From JBKQHQ01 sp052148715 (GTDB lineage Bacteria > Pseudomonadota > Alphaproteobacteria > Rhizobiales > Xanthobacteraceae), in the NCBI GenBank assembly GCA_052148715.1, contig JBKQHQ010000072.1, positions 4,504 to 68,503 on the forward strand: a stretch of 64,000 nt of DNA, read 5' to 3'. Position numbers and translations under genes: made by a program. The notes under the pieces were generated by a model, which had not been told where the DNA came from, made no database searches, and worked only from the letters and a program-made list of their open reading frames with translations. How positions within the stretch are numbered: position 1 is the first letter of the stretch; every line of letters starts with the position of its first letter. Shown one piece after another: positions 25,111 through 34,739 of this stretch.

Positions 25111-26256
25111 TTACTGGGCGACGACGAAGTTGCCCCCCTTCACTTCGAGCACGGTCGGAATTCTAGTCCCGTCCCCGTTCTTATCGATACTCGTCGCGCC
25201 CATGAGCGGCGCTTCGACGTTCGTCATGTTGGCCCAGCAGTCGCGCAGCTTGACCCGGTCGCCCTTCACGTCATTGCCGGTGATGCCGGTGCTCCTAATG
25301 CATTCCCGTGTCAGATACAGTGTGTCGTACATCTGGCCCGACGCGTTGCTGGGCTTATGATTGTACCGCTTCTCGTAGTCGGCCACCCAGGCGGCGACGC
25401 TCGCCTTGGGATTCTCGGCGAAGAAATCCGAGGCGGCCAGGACGCCCTCGGTGGCCGCGCCGCCGATCTGGATGAAGCGCGGATCATTCACGCCCACGCC
25501 CGCGACGATCGGCTGGTTCATGCCCTGCTTGCGGATTTCGCTCACCGCATGGGCGGCCTCGTTGTAGAGCGCCGAGACGACGATGCCGTCGGCATCGAGC
25601 GCCTTGGCACGCGTGACCTGTGCCGAATAATCGATATCTCCGGTCTGGAACGATACCGTATCCAGAACCTCGACACCGCGCTCCTTAAGCAGCCGCGGAA
25701 AAACGGTCTTGCCGTCGAAGCTCGACACGGCATCCTTCGCATCCATGAAGATGACCACTTTCTTGATCGGCTTTGACTGTCGCTTGAGCCATGCGTCAAG
25801 CAGCGGCTGGTAAACGTTTTCCGTCGTCAGCGCAAAACGAAAGGCCCAGGGCCGGTTTGCCGACGCGATTCCGGCCTTCGCCGCCATCGGCGTGATCATC
25901 GGCGTCTCGCCGCGCACCGCGAGTGGAAACGAGACTTCGGCCTCGGCACTGAATTGCGGACCGATGATCGCCTCGACCTGATCGGAATCCATGAGCTTGC
26001 GGGATAAGTTGATCGCCTCGGTGTTCTCCCCACGAGTGTCGTAGATGACAAGCTTCAGCTTGCCGGCCGGGCCGCCGAGGTCGGCGTATTTTTCCAAGAA
26101 CATGTTGATCGCGTTCTGCTGCTGCTGGCCGTAGGAAGCGCCCTTGCCGGACGACGGGATGAGCACCCCGATCGCGACATCCGCCCTCGCCGAAACGATC
26201 CCCGACAAGATCAAGGCAAGCACGGCCGATAGCTCGGTCCTCCGGCTGCTGAACAT
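25111..26256 (-). CDS. ABC transporter periplasmic binding protein, Liv type
   Basis: A 381-residue type I periplasmic binding protein. Signal peptide ends at about ARA (residue 25); AIGVLIPSSGKGASYG is the first strand and ligand loop, then VIYDTRGENTEAINLSRKL, AIIGPQFSAEAEV, and the hinge region ending VEVLDTVSFQTGDIDYSAQV, a typical LivJ/LivK-like pattern. The end LEVKGGNFVVAQ is the usual C-terminus, so the gene is complete. The ligand may be an aromatic acid, amide or amino acid. It heads the damaged liv operon and is divergent from the lactonase-like gene with 250 bases between. Confidence 0.9.
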   Translation of the reverse strand: MFSSRRTELSAVLALILSGIVSARADVAIGVLIPSSGKGASYGQQQQNAINMFLEKYADLGGPAGKLKLVIYDTRGENTEAINLSRKLMDSDQVEAIIGPQFSAEAEVSFPLAVRGETPMITPMAAKAGIASANRPWAFRFALTTENVYQPLLDAWLKRQSKPIKKVVIFMDAKDAVSSFDGKTVFPRLLKERGVEVLDTVSFQTGDIDYSAQVTRAKALDADGIVVSALYNEAAHAVSEIRKQGMNQPIVAGVGVNDPRFIQIGGAATEGVLAASDFFAENPKASVAAWVADYEKRYNHKPSNASGQMYDTLYLTRECIRSTGITGNDVKGDRVKLRDCWANMTNVEAPLMGATSIDKNGDGTRIPTVLEVKGGNFVVAQ

Positions 26257-26506
26257 GACCCTCTCCTCTGCCGCAGCTTTGTTGATATTTGGCTGAATGG
26301 TATGCGGAGGCTATTGTTCGGTTTTGGCCCCGTCAATTGTAAAATGCAATGATTCGACTCGTGGCAGCTCCGCCGTGCCCCCGGATGCGCGCGAGTGCCC
26401 GCGGGAAAGGCATCCTTGCGCAAAAACGCTCATACAAAAGGCCGCCCGCAGGCTCACCTGGCGTCGCATGGAACGACGGTTGGCTTGTCATCCGCACCCG
26501 TGAAGC

Positions 26507-27403
26507 ATGGAGATCCCTGTGACGTCAGCAATCGATTCTCCCGATTTCTCGGTCTGGAGCTTCTGCTACGCCAAGGGTCAGGTGCCGCGCGATTTCATCG
26601 AAGGCGCGCCGGTCGGCAGCAATCAAGGATTGTTGCCGATCCCGATGGTGTACTCGGTCATTGCGACGCCGCCCGCGGCTCGACGGCGTCATGTGCTTCT
26701 CGTCGATACCGGCTTCGCCTCCGGCCGATCGATGACGGGCCGGACATTCGCAGATTTCGAGACGCCGGACACCATCCTCGCCAAGGTTGAATTGGAGCCG
26801 AAGGATGTGCAGACAATTCTGCTGACGCATCTGCATTTCGACCACGTCGGCAACATCGACGCGTTTCCGAACGCATCCATTCTCATCCAGCGGTCCGAAT
26901 ACGAAGGCTGGAAACGAGCGCTCATGCGCGTCGCCGACCAGCCGCGCGACAAGCGAAATTGGATTCTGTCGTCGATGAACCCCGACGACCTCCGCGCCTT
27001 CGACCGCGCCGTCGCCGACGGGCGCGTGACCTTCATCGAGGGCTCGCATGAGCCCTGCCCGGGGCTGACCCTGCATCTCGCGGCAGACTCGCACACGTTC
27101 GGGTCCCAATGGATCGAGATATCGACGCCTGCCGGCCCCTATGTCATTGCCGGCGACTGCGTCGTCTCGTTTGCAAATCTCGAGCGCATGTGGCCTCCGG
27201 GCTACCATCAGGGCAACAGCTGGAATCTGCTCGACACCTACGACCGCATCAAACGCCTGGTCGGCGAGGACAAGCTGGAGCGGATCGTGCCGGGTCACGA
27301 CATGGAGTTGTTCCGCCGCCTGCCGAATTGGGTCGCCGGACAAAATCCCGTCGCCGAGGTTCATCTCGCTGCGGGGCAGAGATCGTTTGTTCCAAGCCGG
27401 TGA
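26507..27403 (+). CDS. Metallo-beta-lactamase-fold hydrolase, AHL-lactonase-like
   Basis: A 298-residue cytoplasmic zinc hydrolase (no signal peptide). The motif LTHLHFDHVGN gives His108, His110, Asp112 and His113; the next ligands fit AADSHTFG and AGDCVVSF, and the last PGHDMEL. The N-terminal FSVWSFCYAKG and the layout resemble the N-acyl-homoserine lactonase AiiA-type and related lactonases. Next to a degradative island it may open a lactone intermediate rather than quench signalling; sequence alone cannot decide. It is divergent from the binding-protein gene. Confidence 0.85.
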   Translation: MEIPVTSAIDSPDFSVWSFCYAKGQVPRDFIEGAPVGSNQGLLPIPMVYSVIATPPAARRRHVLLVDTGFASGRSMTGRTFADFETPDTILAKVELEPKDVQTILLTHLHFDHVGNIDAFPNASILIQRSEYEGWKRALMRVADQPRDKRNWILSSMNPDDLRAFDRAVADGRVTFIEGSHEPCPGLTLHLAADSHTFGSQWIEISTPAGPYVIAGDCVVSFANLERMWPPGYHQGNSWNLLDTYDRIKRLVGEDKLERIVPGHDMELFRRLPNWVAGQNPVAEVHLAAGQRSFVPSR

Positions 27404-27493
27404 AGGGCGGAGGCGGTTTGTAAGTGCCCAGCAGCGCGATGAGCCTTACGGCCTCCGTGGACGCGGCTGCAGGATGCGCGTCGTCTCACCCAC

Positions 27494-29416
27494 TCATCCC
27501 GCACGCGGCGAGACCATGGGATATTTCGACACGTCCAAAATCTCCCGGATCCGATGCAGCAGCTCGCGCGGCGGATACGGCTTAATCAGGATCGGGCGGT
27601 CGAAATCGAGCAGCGCCTGCTCGAGCGCATCATCGCTATAGCCGGTCGTGAACAAGACATTCAGATGCGGATCGGAAACATCGAGGCGCTCGATAAGCTC
27701 GGCTCCGGTCATTTGCGGCATGATCAAGTCCGTAAGCACAAGATCGATCGGACCATCCGTCTCGCGAAAAATGCGCAAAGCCTGCTCGCCGTTCGTCGCC
27801 GTCAGCACCGAATAGCCATGCTGCGTGAGAATACGGCAGGTGGATCGCAGGACCGTCGGATTGTCTTCAACGACCAGAATCGTTTCCGTCCCATCGAGCT
27901 GCTCGGGGAGAGGTCGCACCGGCGACGCGTCTCCCGGAATGCCGTCGACGCGCGGAAAGAACACGCTGAACGTGGCGCCCGAACCGATCTCGCTGCGGAC
28001 CGCGACATCGCCGCCCGCGTGGCGGGCGATTGCGTAGCACGTCGCGAGGCCGAGCCCAGTTCCCTTGCCCTGCTCCTTGGTCGTGAAAAACGGCTCGAAG
28101 ATCCGATCGAGATCCTCGGGCGCAATTCCCTTCCCGGTGTCGCTCACCCGTAGCGCAACGTAGTCGCCGCTTGGCAAGGCCGGCGTCGGCTGGTCGAGCG
28201 GGACGTTCTCGACGGCGATGGTGACGCGTCCGCCGCTAGGCATGGCATCGCGAGCATTCACCGCGAGGTTCATCAGCAGCTGCTCGACCTGTCCCCCATC
28301 CACCAGCACCGGCCACACCCCCTGCGACGTGCGCGCAACGATCTCGCAATGGGCCGGGAACGTCCGCTGCAGCAGGTGGGCGATGTCGAGGACGATTTCG
28401 GTCAGATCGACCACCCGCGGCCGGATCGCCTGCTTGCGCGAAAAGGCGAGGAGCTGGCCCGTCAGCGCTCGGGCGCGATCGACGGCGCGCAGAATCTCGA
28501 CCAAATCGACGCGGCGCGGATCCGCTTCTTCGATCCGGTCACGCAGAAACTCGGCATAGAACAAGATCACCAGCAGCAGATTGTTGAAGTCGTGGGCGAT
28601 ACCCCCGGCGAGTAGGCCGACGGCCTCCATCTTTTGCGCCTGACGCAGCTGCTCGCTCAGCGTCTTCTGCTCGGTGGTGTCGCGGATGGTCACCAAGAAC
28701 GCCGGTTTCCGCTCCCATTCGCAGGACACCGCGCGCAGCTCCCCCGATCGGGTCTCCGCGCCGCGCACGATAGTAATTTCAGATGCAACCTCGTCGATGA
28801 CGGAATACTCGAACGGCGTCCCGAGCAGCCGATCCTGGCTCTGACCGAACAGGCGGACCGCGGCCTCATTGACGAACCGAACGATGCGATTGGTATCGGT
28901 CACGATGACCGCGTCGGGCATGGCGGACACAAGCCTCTCGACCTGCCGGTGCTGCTCCAGCGCCCGGTGGCGCTCCAATGCCGTCGGCATGATCCGCGCC
29001 AGAAGAAGCGCGGGCGGCTCGTCCTTGCCGATGAAATCCTGTGCGCCGGCGCGCAGCGCCAGGCGACGCAGCTCCTCGGTGGCGATGCCGGAGAAAACGA
29101 CGATCGCCACGTCCTCGCGCGCCGCACGCAACCGGCGCAGCGTCTCAAGACCGCTCGAGTCGGGAAGCGAGAGGTCGAGCAGGACCGCGTCGATGCGCGC
29201 GCTGTGCAACACGTCGATGGCATCGCGAAGGCGCGTGACGCAGGTCAACTCAAACTTGTGGTCGGCGCTGGCCGAGAGCCGTTCGCGCACCAGATCCACG
29301 TCGCCCGGGTTGTCCTCGACCAACAACAACTGAAATGAACCGTCGTCGTCCGACCCGTACCCGCCCGGCGGATTGCCGCCCGGCCCGTCCGGACGGACTG
29401 CCGCGGTTGCCGCCAT
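27494..29416 (-). CDS. Hybrid sensor histidine kinase (REC-PAS-HisKA-HATPase-REC)
   Basis: A 640-residue kinase with no membrane segment. Domains: receiver at about 28-145 (phospho-Asp81 in LLDLSLP), PAS at about 155-250, HisKA with His275 in GGIAHDFNN (the NtrB-like HDFNN box), HATPase at about 375-490 (G-boxes SDTGKG, GTGLGL), and a C-terminal receiver at about 512-630 (phospho-Asp563 in LTDLIMP, Lys612 in LIKPYP). The N-terminal receiver probably takes a signal from the kinase/receiver pair upstream. Its ATG overlaps the preceding stop by one base (TAATG), so it is translationally coupled as third gene of the operon. Confidence 0.92.
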   Translation of the reverse strand: MAATAAVRPDGPGGNPPGGYGSDDDGSFQLLLVEDNPGDVDLVRERLSASADHKFELTCVTRLRDAIDVLHSARIDAVLLDLSLPDSSGLETLRRLRAAREDVAIVVFSGIATEELRRLALRAGAQDFIGKDEPPALLLARIMPTALERHRALEQHRQVERLVSAMPDAVIVTDTNRIVRFVNEAAVRLFGQSQDRLLGTPFEYSVIDEVASEITIVRGAETRSGELRAVSCEWERKPAFLVTIRDTTEQKTLSEQLRQAQKMEAVGLLAGGIAHDFNNLLLVILFYAEFLRDRIEEADPRRVDLVEILRAVDRARALTGQLLAFSRKQAIRPRVVDLTEIVLDIAHLLQRTFPAHCEIVARTSQGVWPVLVDGGQVEQLLMNLAVNARDAMPSGGRVTIAVENVPLDQPTPALPSGDYVALRVSDTGKGIAPEDLDRIFEPFFTTKEQGKGTGLGLATCYAIARHAGGDVAVRSEIGSGATFSVFFPRVDGIPGDASPVRPLPEQLDGTETILVVEDNPTVLRSTCRILTQHGYSVLTATNGEQALRIFRETDGPIDLVLTDLIMPQMTGAELIERLDVSDPHLNVLFTTGYSDDALEQALLDFDRPILIKPYPPRELLHRIREILDVSKYPMVSPRAG

Positions 29417-29871
29417 TACGACGCCCCCGTGCCAGGCAGAGCGGGCGATGCAGGATTCACGACCGAGCACCAGAACTGCTCCACGGAATGCGCGATCCCT
29501 TGCAGGCTGCGCAGGTCGGTCGCCTTGACGAGGTAATGGCTCGCGCCGAGCGCTTGGCTGTTTGTCAGGTCATTCTCCGCGTCCGACGAGGTGAGGATGA
29601 TCACCGGTATGCTGCGCAAGGCCGAGTCGCTCTTGATATCGGCCAGAACCTGCCGGCCGTCCTTTTTCGGGAGATTGAGGTCGAGCAGGATCAAGTCCGG
29701 ACGCAGAGCCTGCGCGAAGGAGCCGCGGCGATTGAGGAACGCCATCGCCTGCACACCGTCCGTCACGACCGACAGTTCGATCTGCAGGATGCTGCCGTCG
29801 AGCGCCTCACGCATCAGATGCGCGTCGCCGGGATTGTCCTCGACCAGCAGAACTTGAATCGGCCTGGTCAT
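29416..29871 (-). CDS. Single-domain response regulator, RcpA-like
   Basis: A 151-residue receiver of the RcpA type associated with phytochrome-like kinases: LLVEDNPGDAHLM with Glu11-Asp12, phospho-Asp64 in LLDLNLPKKDG, conserved Thr in IILTSS and Lys116 (KAT, where Pro is commoner after Lys). No output domain. It starts inside the stop of the PAS kinase (TGATG) and ends inside the start of the hybrid kinase (TAATG), so the three proteins are made in step and the receiver probably carries phosphate between the kinases. Confidence 0.92.
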   Translation of the reverse strand: MTRPIQVLLVEDNPGDAHLMREALDGSILQIELSVVTDGVQAMAFLNRRGSFAQALRPDLILLDLNLPKKDGRQVLADIKSDSALRSIPVIILTSSDAENDLTNSQALGASHYLVKATDLRSLQGIAHSVEQFWCSVVNPASPALPGTGAS

Positions 29872-31379
29872 CAGTCTGCTCCATCGAGCACCGGCAGTGT
29901 GAAATAGAACGTCGTTCCCGTGCCCACGCGGGAATCAAACCAGATGCGGCCGCCGTGGCGCTCGACGATCCGCTTGGCAATCGCCAGGCCGATCCCGCTG
30001 CCCTCGTACTTGCCCCGTTCGTTCAGGCGCTGGAACATCTGGAAGACCCGCTCCAAGTACTCCTTTTCGATGCCGATGCCGTTGTCCTCAACTGAGAAGA
30101 GCCATTCCCCGCCCTCGCGCTTGGCGGCGACGCTGACGCGCGGCGTCCGCTCGGAGCGGAACTTGAGGGCATTGCCGACCAGATTCTGAAAAAGCTGCGC
30201 CAGCTGCACCTCGTCCGCATTGATGGTGGGCAAGGCGCCGTGCCGCACGTCGGCGCCGGCCTCCTCGATCGCTTGCCGCAGTCCGCGCAGTACCTGATCG
30301 AGGATTGCACCGGAAGGCGTCGGGCGCAGCGGCTTGCCTTGCGTGCCGACGCGCGAGTAGGCGAGCAGGTCATTGACCAGCTGCTGCATGCGCTTGGCGC
30401 CTTCGACCGCATAGTGGATGTATTTATCGGCGCGCGCATCGAGCTGCCCGCGGTAGCGCTCGCCGAGCAGCTCCGCATAACTCATCACCATCCGCAGCGG
30501 CTCCTGCAGATCGTGCGCGGCCACATAGGCGAACTGCTCCAGCTCGGCGTTCGAGCGCTGCAGCTCGCGCGTTTGCGTCGCCAAGACCTCCTCAACCCGC
30601 TTTCTTTCGCTGATGTCGACGATCACCGCGAGCACGATCAGCCCATCGGGCGACTGGATCGGATTCAGCCCGACCTCCACGGGAAATTCGGTCCCGTCGC
30701 CGCGCAACCCGAACAGGTCGCGGCCGGCGCCCATGCGACGGGCACCGGGAGTGGCACTAAACTGTTCGCGATGCTGCGGATGCTGGCCGCGGAAGCGAAG
30801 TGGCACGAGCATATCGACGGACTGGCCGACCAATTGCTCCCGCCGATAGCCGAACATCTTTTCCGTCTCGGCATTGACCAGGAGAATGGTGCCGCTGTTG
30901 TCGATCATCACCACGCCGGTCGGAGACGCTTCGACCGCCAGTCGAAACTTCTCCTCGGCCAATTTGCGCTCGCTGATATCGCGCGCGACTTTGGTCGCGC
31001 CGACGATGACGCCCGCCCGGCTCTTGACCGGCGAAATGCTGATCGAGACGTCGATCAGCTTCCCATCCTTGCGAACGCGAACGCTTTCATAAGGGTCGAT
31101 GCGTTCATCGCCACTTATTCTGGCAAGAATGGCCCCCTCTTGCTCCCGGTGATCGGGCGGGATGATGATGGCGATGCTCTTTCCCATCACCTCGTTGGCG
31201 CCGTACCCGAAGAGGCGCTCCGCAGCAGGATTCCAGCTGGTGATGATCCCTTCGAGGGTTTTCGTGATGATCGCATCCGGGGAGAATTCGACCGCGGCAC
31301 TGAGCAATCGTTCGCGTTCCGCGTCCCCCGCCGGCTCGGGCGCGGCGGTACCGAATGCGCTTTGCGTTGACGACGCCAT
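29871..31379 (-). CDS. PAS-PAS sensor histidine kinase
   Basis: A 502-residue soluble kinase. Two PAS domains (about 25-135 and 145-255) each end in the linker DISERK. A short coiled coil (270-283) leads to HisKA with His289 in AAHDLQEPLR, the variant found in phytochrome-related kinases. The HATPase domain (about 385-498) has NLVGNALKFR, EDNGIGI and GSGIGLAI. No chromophore domain is present, so the signal is probably redox, light or a small molecule bound by PAS, which cannot be told from sequence. First gene of a three-gene operon; the ATG at 31379 begins the protein. It is divergent from the transglycosylase gene. Confidence 0.92.
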   Translation of the reverse strand: MASSTQSAFGTAAPEPAGDAERERLLSAAVEFSPDAIITKTLEGIITSWNPAAERLFGYGANEVMGKSIAIIIPPDHREQEGAILARISGDERIDPYESVRVRKDGKLIDVSISISPVKSRAGVIVGATKVARDISERKLAEEKFRLAVEASPTGVVMIDNSGTILLVNAETEKMFGYRREQLVGQSVDMLVPLRFRGQHPQHREQFSATPGARRMGAGRDLFGLRGDGTEFPVEVGLNPIQSPDGLIVLAVIVDISERKRVEEVLATQTRELQRSNAELEQFAYVAAHDLQEPLRMVMSYAELLGERYRGQLDARADKYIHYAVEGAKRMQQLVNDLLAYSRVGTQGKPLRPTPSGAILDQVLRGLRQAIEEAGADVRHGALPTINADEVQLAQLFQNLVGNALKFRSERTPRVSVAAKREGGEWLFSVEDNGIGIEKEYLERVFQMFQRLNERGKYEGSGIGLAIAKRIVERHGGRIWFDSRVGTGTTFYFTLPVLDGAD

Positions 31380-31521
31380 GACCACCACCACATGCAAGCA
31401 TAGACAAGGACCCAACGCGCGCTATTACCATGATCGATATGATTGTACAGAGGGAAATACGATAATCATGCGCGCTTCAACTGTGAACTCGGTGACGGCA
31501 ATTTCGAGCTAGGATGCGCGC

Positions 31522-32793
31522 ATGACGGAATCGCCGAACAGTGACGATGGCTTCCCCTGGACTGCGGCGCTCATGCGGGTGTCGCTGGATCGCCGAGCCT
31601 GCCTGCTGGCCGGCGTCGGCGCCTTGGCAATAGGCCCAACGGCGCCAGCCAAGGGGGCTGGTCAGCCGTTTTCCCAATGGGTGGCAGCCTTTCGGGCGCG
31701 GGCTTTGGCGCGCGGCGTTTCGGATGCGACCTACACGCGCGCCATGGCAAACGTGAAGCCGGACACCACCGTATACGCGCTCGACCGCGAGCAGCCTGAA
31801 TTCACCGAACAGGTCTGGCAGTACCTCAATCGCCGGGTCTCGGATTGGCGCATCGTCACGGGCAAGGAACGCGCGCGCGAATATGCGGCGCTCCTGGCGC
31901 GCGTCGAAAGCGATTATGGCGTCGATTCCTACACGATGCTCGCACTGTGGGGCATGGAATCCGCCTTCGGCGACACGGTGACAAATCCTAAATACATGCG
32001 TCCGGTGATCCCGGCGCTCGCCGCGCTTGCCTGGGGAGAGCCGCGTCGGCGCGCCTATTGGGAGCAGGAACTGCTGAATGCGCTCGTGATCATCGAGCGC
32101 GGTTGGAGCGACCCGGCCGAGATGATCGGTTCCTGGGCCGGCGCCATGGGCCACACCCAATGGATGCCCGAGGTCTGGCTGCACATGGGGGTCGATTACA
32201 ATCATGACGGCCATATCTCGCCGTTCGGAACGCCCGACGATGCGCTCGCGGGCACGGCCCGCTATTTGCGCGATCGAGGCGGCTACCGGCGCGGCGAAGC
32301 ATGGGGCCACGAAGTCCGCGTACCGCAAGGGGTACGCGGCGGCGGTGCGAGCCACACCTATGCGCAGTGGCAGAAGCTCGGGGTCGCATCCGCGGACGGA
32401 CAGCCGTTCCCGCGCCCGACAGACCAGGCGCAGCTGTGGCGCCCCGTCCCCGGCGGACCGATCTTCCTCATCGGCAAGAACTTCTCCGCCATCCGCTCCT
32501 ACAATCCGTCGTCCAACTACACGCTAGCGATCGCGCATCTCGGAGACCGCATCCGCGGTGGCGGGCCGTTCGTCCAGCAATTCCCGGGCGGCGAGCGCGT
32601 GTTGACGCTCGCCGAGGTGCAGGAACTTCAACAGCGGTTGACCGCGCTCGGCTTCGATACCGGCGGCGCCGACGGACGGGTCGGGCGCACGACGGTGCTC
32701 GCGGTGCAAGCTTTTCAGCGCAAGGTCGGCTTGCAGCCGGCCGACGGCTACGCGGGACTGAAGGTGCTGGCGCGGTTGCGTCAAGGCGCGTGA
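31522..32793 (+). CDS. Lytic murein transglycosylase, MltB family
   Basis: A 423-residue periplasmic lytic transglycosylase that cleaves peptidoglycan with formation of 1,6-anhydro-MurNAc. The catalytic Glu lies in LALWGMESAFG; RPVIPALAALAW, SWAGAMGHTQWMP and NPSSNYTLAIAHLGDRI are the other family blocks. The C-terminal 60 residues form a peptidoglycan-binding domain (LQQRLTALGFDTGGADGRVG). There is no lipobox, so unlike E. coli MltB it is soluble; the leader holds Arg-Arg before a hydrophobic stretch (RRACLLAGVGALAIG), possibly Tat-like. The ATG at 31573 (MRVSLDRR) would give a more ordinary leader and is an equally good start. Confidence 0.9.
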   Translation: MTESPNSDDGFPWTAALMRVSLDRRACLLAGVGALAIGPTAPAKGAGQPFSQWVAAFRARALARGVSDATYTRAMANVKPDTTVYALDREQPEFTEQVWQYLNRRVSDWRIVTGKERAREYAALLARVESDYGVDSYTMLALWGMESAFGDTVTNPKYMRPVIPALAALAWGEPRRRAYWEQELLNALVIIERGWSDPAEMIGSWAGAMGHTQWMPEVWLHMGVDYNHDGHISPFGTPDDALAGTARYLRDRGGYRRGEAWGHEVRVPQGVRGGGASHTYAQWQKLGVASADGQPFPRPTDQAQLWRPVPGGPIFLIGKNFSAIRSYNPSSNYTLAIAHLGDRIRGGGPFVQQFPGGERVLTLAEVQELQQRLTALGFDTGGADGRVGRTTVLAVQAFQRKVGLQPADGYAGLKVLARLRQGA

Positions 32794-32845
32794 TCCGGTT
32801 CTATCGTCGCTTTCCCGAGCCGTCCGTCTCAATCAGGAAGAACAG

Positions 32846-34681
32846 ATGACTGATCCGCAACGCCAGCCCGCCCGCGCCCCAAAATCGCACCCGACGGGCG
32901 CGCGATCAGCCGGACAGCCCGCGATCGAACGCCCGGTGCCGTCGGGTGCGAATGCCCCAGGCTTTGGCAGCGACGTCGTCGCCGACACGCTGCGCGCCCT
33001 CGACATCCCCTATATCGCGCTCAATCCGGGCGCGAGCTATCGCGGCCTGCATGACAGCATCGTCAACTATCTCGGCAATGTCGGGCCGCAGATGCTGCTC
33101 TGTCTTCACGAAGAGGCTGCCGTCGCGATCGCGCACGGCTACGCCAAGGTAACCGGCCGCGCCATGGCGGCGGCCGTGCATTCCAATGTCGGGCTCTTCC
33201 ACGCCACCATGGCCTTCTTCAACGCCTGGTGCGACCGAATGCCCGTCATCGTGCTCGGCGCAACCGGCCCGGTCGATGCCGCGAAGCGGCGGCCATGGAT
33301 CGACTGGATTCACACGGCGCGCGACCAGGGCGCGATCGTGCGCAACTACACCAAATGGGACGACCAACCGGCCTCTCCGGGCGCCGCGCGCGAAGCGCTG
33401 CTGCGGGCTTCATGGATTGCCAACACGGCACCGATGGGCCCGGTCTATATCAATCTCGATGCCGAGATGCAGGAAGCAAAGCTGACGGAGCCGTTGCCGC
33501 CGCTCGACCCCAGCCGTTATATGGCGCCGGCGCCGGTCACGGCCCCGGCCTACTTGATGGGGCAAGCCGCAAAGCTCTTGGTTGCGGCCAGGCATCCGGT
33601 GATCCTTGCCGGCCGCGGCTCGCGCAGCGAGGAGGCCTGGGAGGCGAGGATCGGGCTTGCCGAACGGCTGAATGCGCCGGTATGCACGTCGCTCAAGACT
33701 GGCGCGGCTTTCCCGACCGACCATCCGCTGCATGCGGGCGCGCCCGGCAATCTCACCCTCACCGAGGAGGCAGCCGACGCCGTCCGCGCCGCCGACGTCA
33801 TCGTCAGTCTCGACTGGGTCGATCTCGCGGGCACGATCACGCCGATCTGCGGACTCAGCCCCGCCGCCAAGGTTATTCAGATCTCGCTCGACCATCAGAT
33901 TCACAATGGCTGGAGCATGGATTATCAGGGACTACCGGCCGTCGACGTCATGCTCGCGGCGGAGCCCGATGTCGTGGTTCCGGAGCTTCTCGCGGCGCTT
34001 GGCTCGGCTGCCCGGCCGCGCGAGGTTGTCCCCGTCGAGAAACCAGTCCAAGGGGGCCCGCCGAAGGCGCCGCTCAGTGTCGAGCATCTCGCCCGGGCGC
34101 TGCGCCAGACGGTCGGCGGGCGTCCGGTATCGCTCACCCACTTGCCGTTGTCGTGGTAGGGAGAGTGGTGGACGTTCCGCAATCCGCTCGATTATCTCGG
34201 CTCCGACGGCGGCGGCGGAGTCGGTGGCGGCCCGGGACACTCAGTCGGCGCGGCGCTCGCATTGCGGGACCAACACTCCGACCGACTCCCCATCGGCATC
34301 TGCGGCGACGGCGATTTCCTCATGGGCGTCACCGCGCTGTGGACGGCGGTGCACTACCGCATCCCTTTGCTGATCATCGTCGCCAACAATCGCTCGTTCT
34401 ACAATGACGAGCTGCATCAGGAGCGCATCGCCCGCATGCGCAACCGTCCGGTCGAGAACAAATGGATCGGGCAGCGCATGTCCGACCCCGATGTCGACTT
34501 GGCCGCCATGGCGCGCGCCCAGGGGGCTGAAGGTTTTGGTCCGGTGACGGATGCGGCCGAGCTCGAAGCCGTCTTTGCCGAGGCCGTCGCCGCCGTCGAT
34601 GCAGGCCAGGTTGCCGTCGTCGATGTCCGCGTCGAACCCGGCTACGGCAAGATGCCGACGAAGGCAGACGACCGGCGATAA
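32846..34681 (+). pseudogene. ThDP-dependent enzyme (acetolactate-synthase-like) interrupted by an amber codon
   Basis: One continuous frame of 612 codons broken by TAG at 34157-34159. The first 437 residues hold the N-terminal pyrimidine-binding domain (catalytic Glu in LHEEAAVAIAHGYAKVTG) and the central domain. The part after the stop (173 residues) holds the diphosphate-binding domain: GSDGGGGVGGGPG and the CGDGDF...NNRSF metal/ThDP motif. Both halves are in the same frame with conserved sequence right up to the TAG (LPLSW-stop-GEWW), so a single base substitution or sequencing error explains it. Without readthrough the product cannot bind ThDP. The family includes acetolactate synthase, benzoylformate decarboxylase and oxalyl-CoA decarboxylase-like enzymes; the reaction is uncertain. 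Confidence 0.82.
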
Positions 34682-34739
34682 CGGGGACGCCGTCCATCCG
34701 GTGCGGTCGATCCGCTGCGGATGACATCCTCTCAGTCGC

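Noticed and set aside
25074..25119. Eight-base inverted repeat CGCCCAGT/ACTGGGCG at the livM junction as a deletion scar
   Set aside because: Too short in GC-rich coding DNA to be meaningful; one arm is part of conserved livM coding sequence.
34160..34681. A frameshift in the ThDP enzyme gene
   Set aside because: Both halves are in the same frame, so a substitution creating TAG is the simpler reading.
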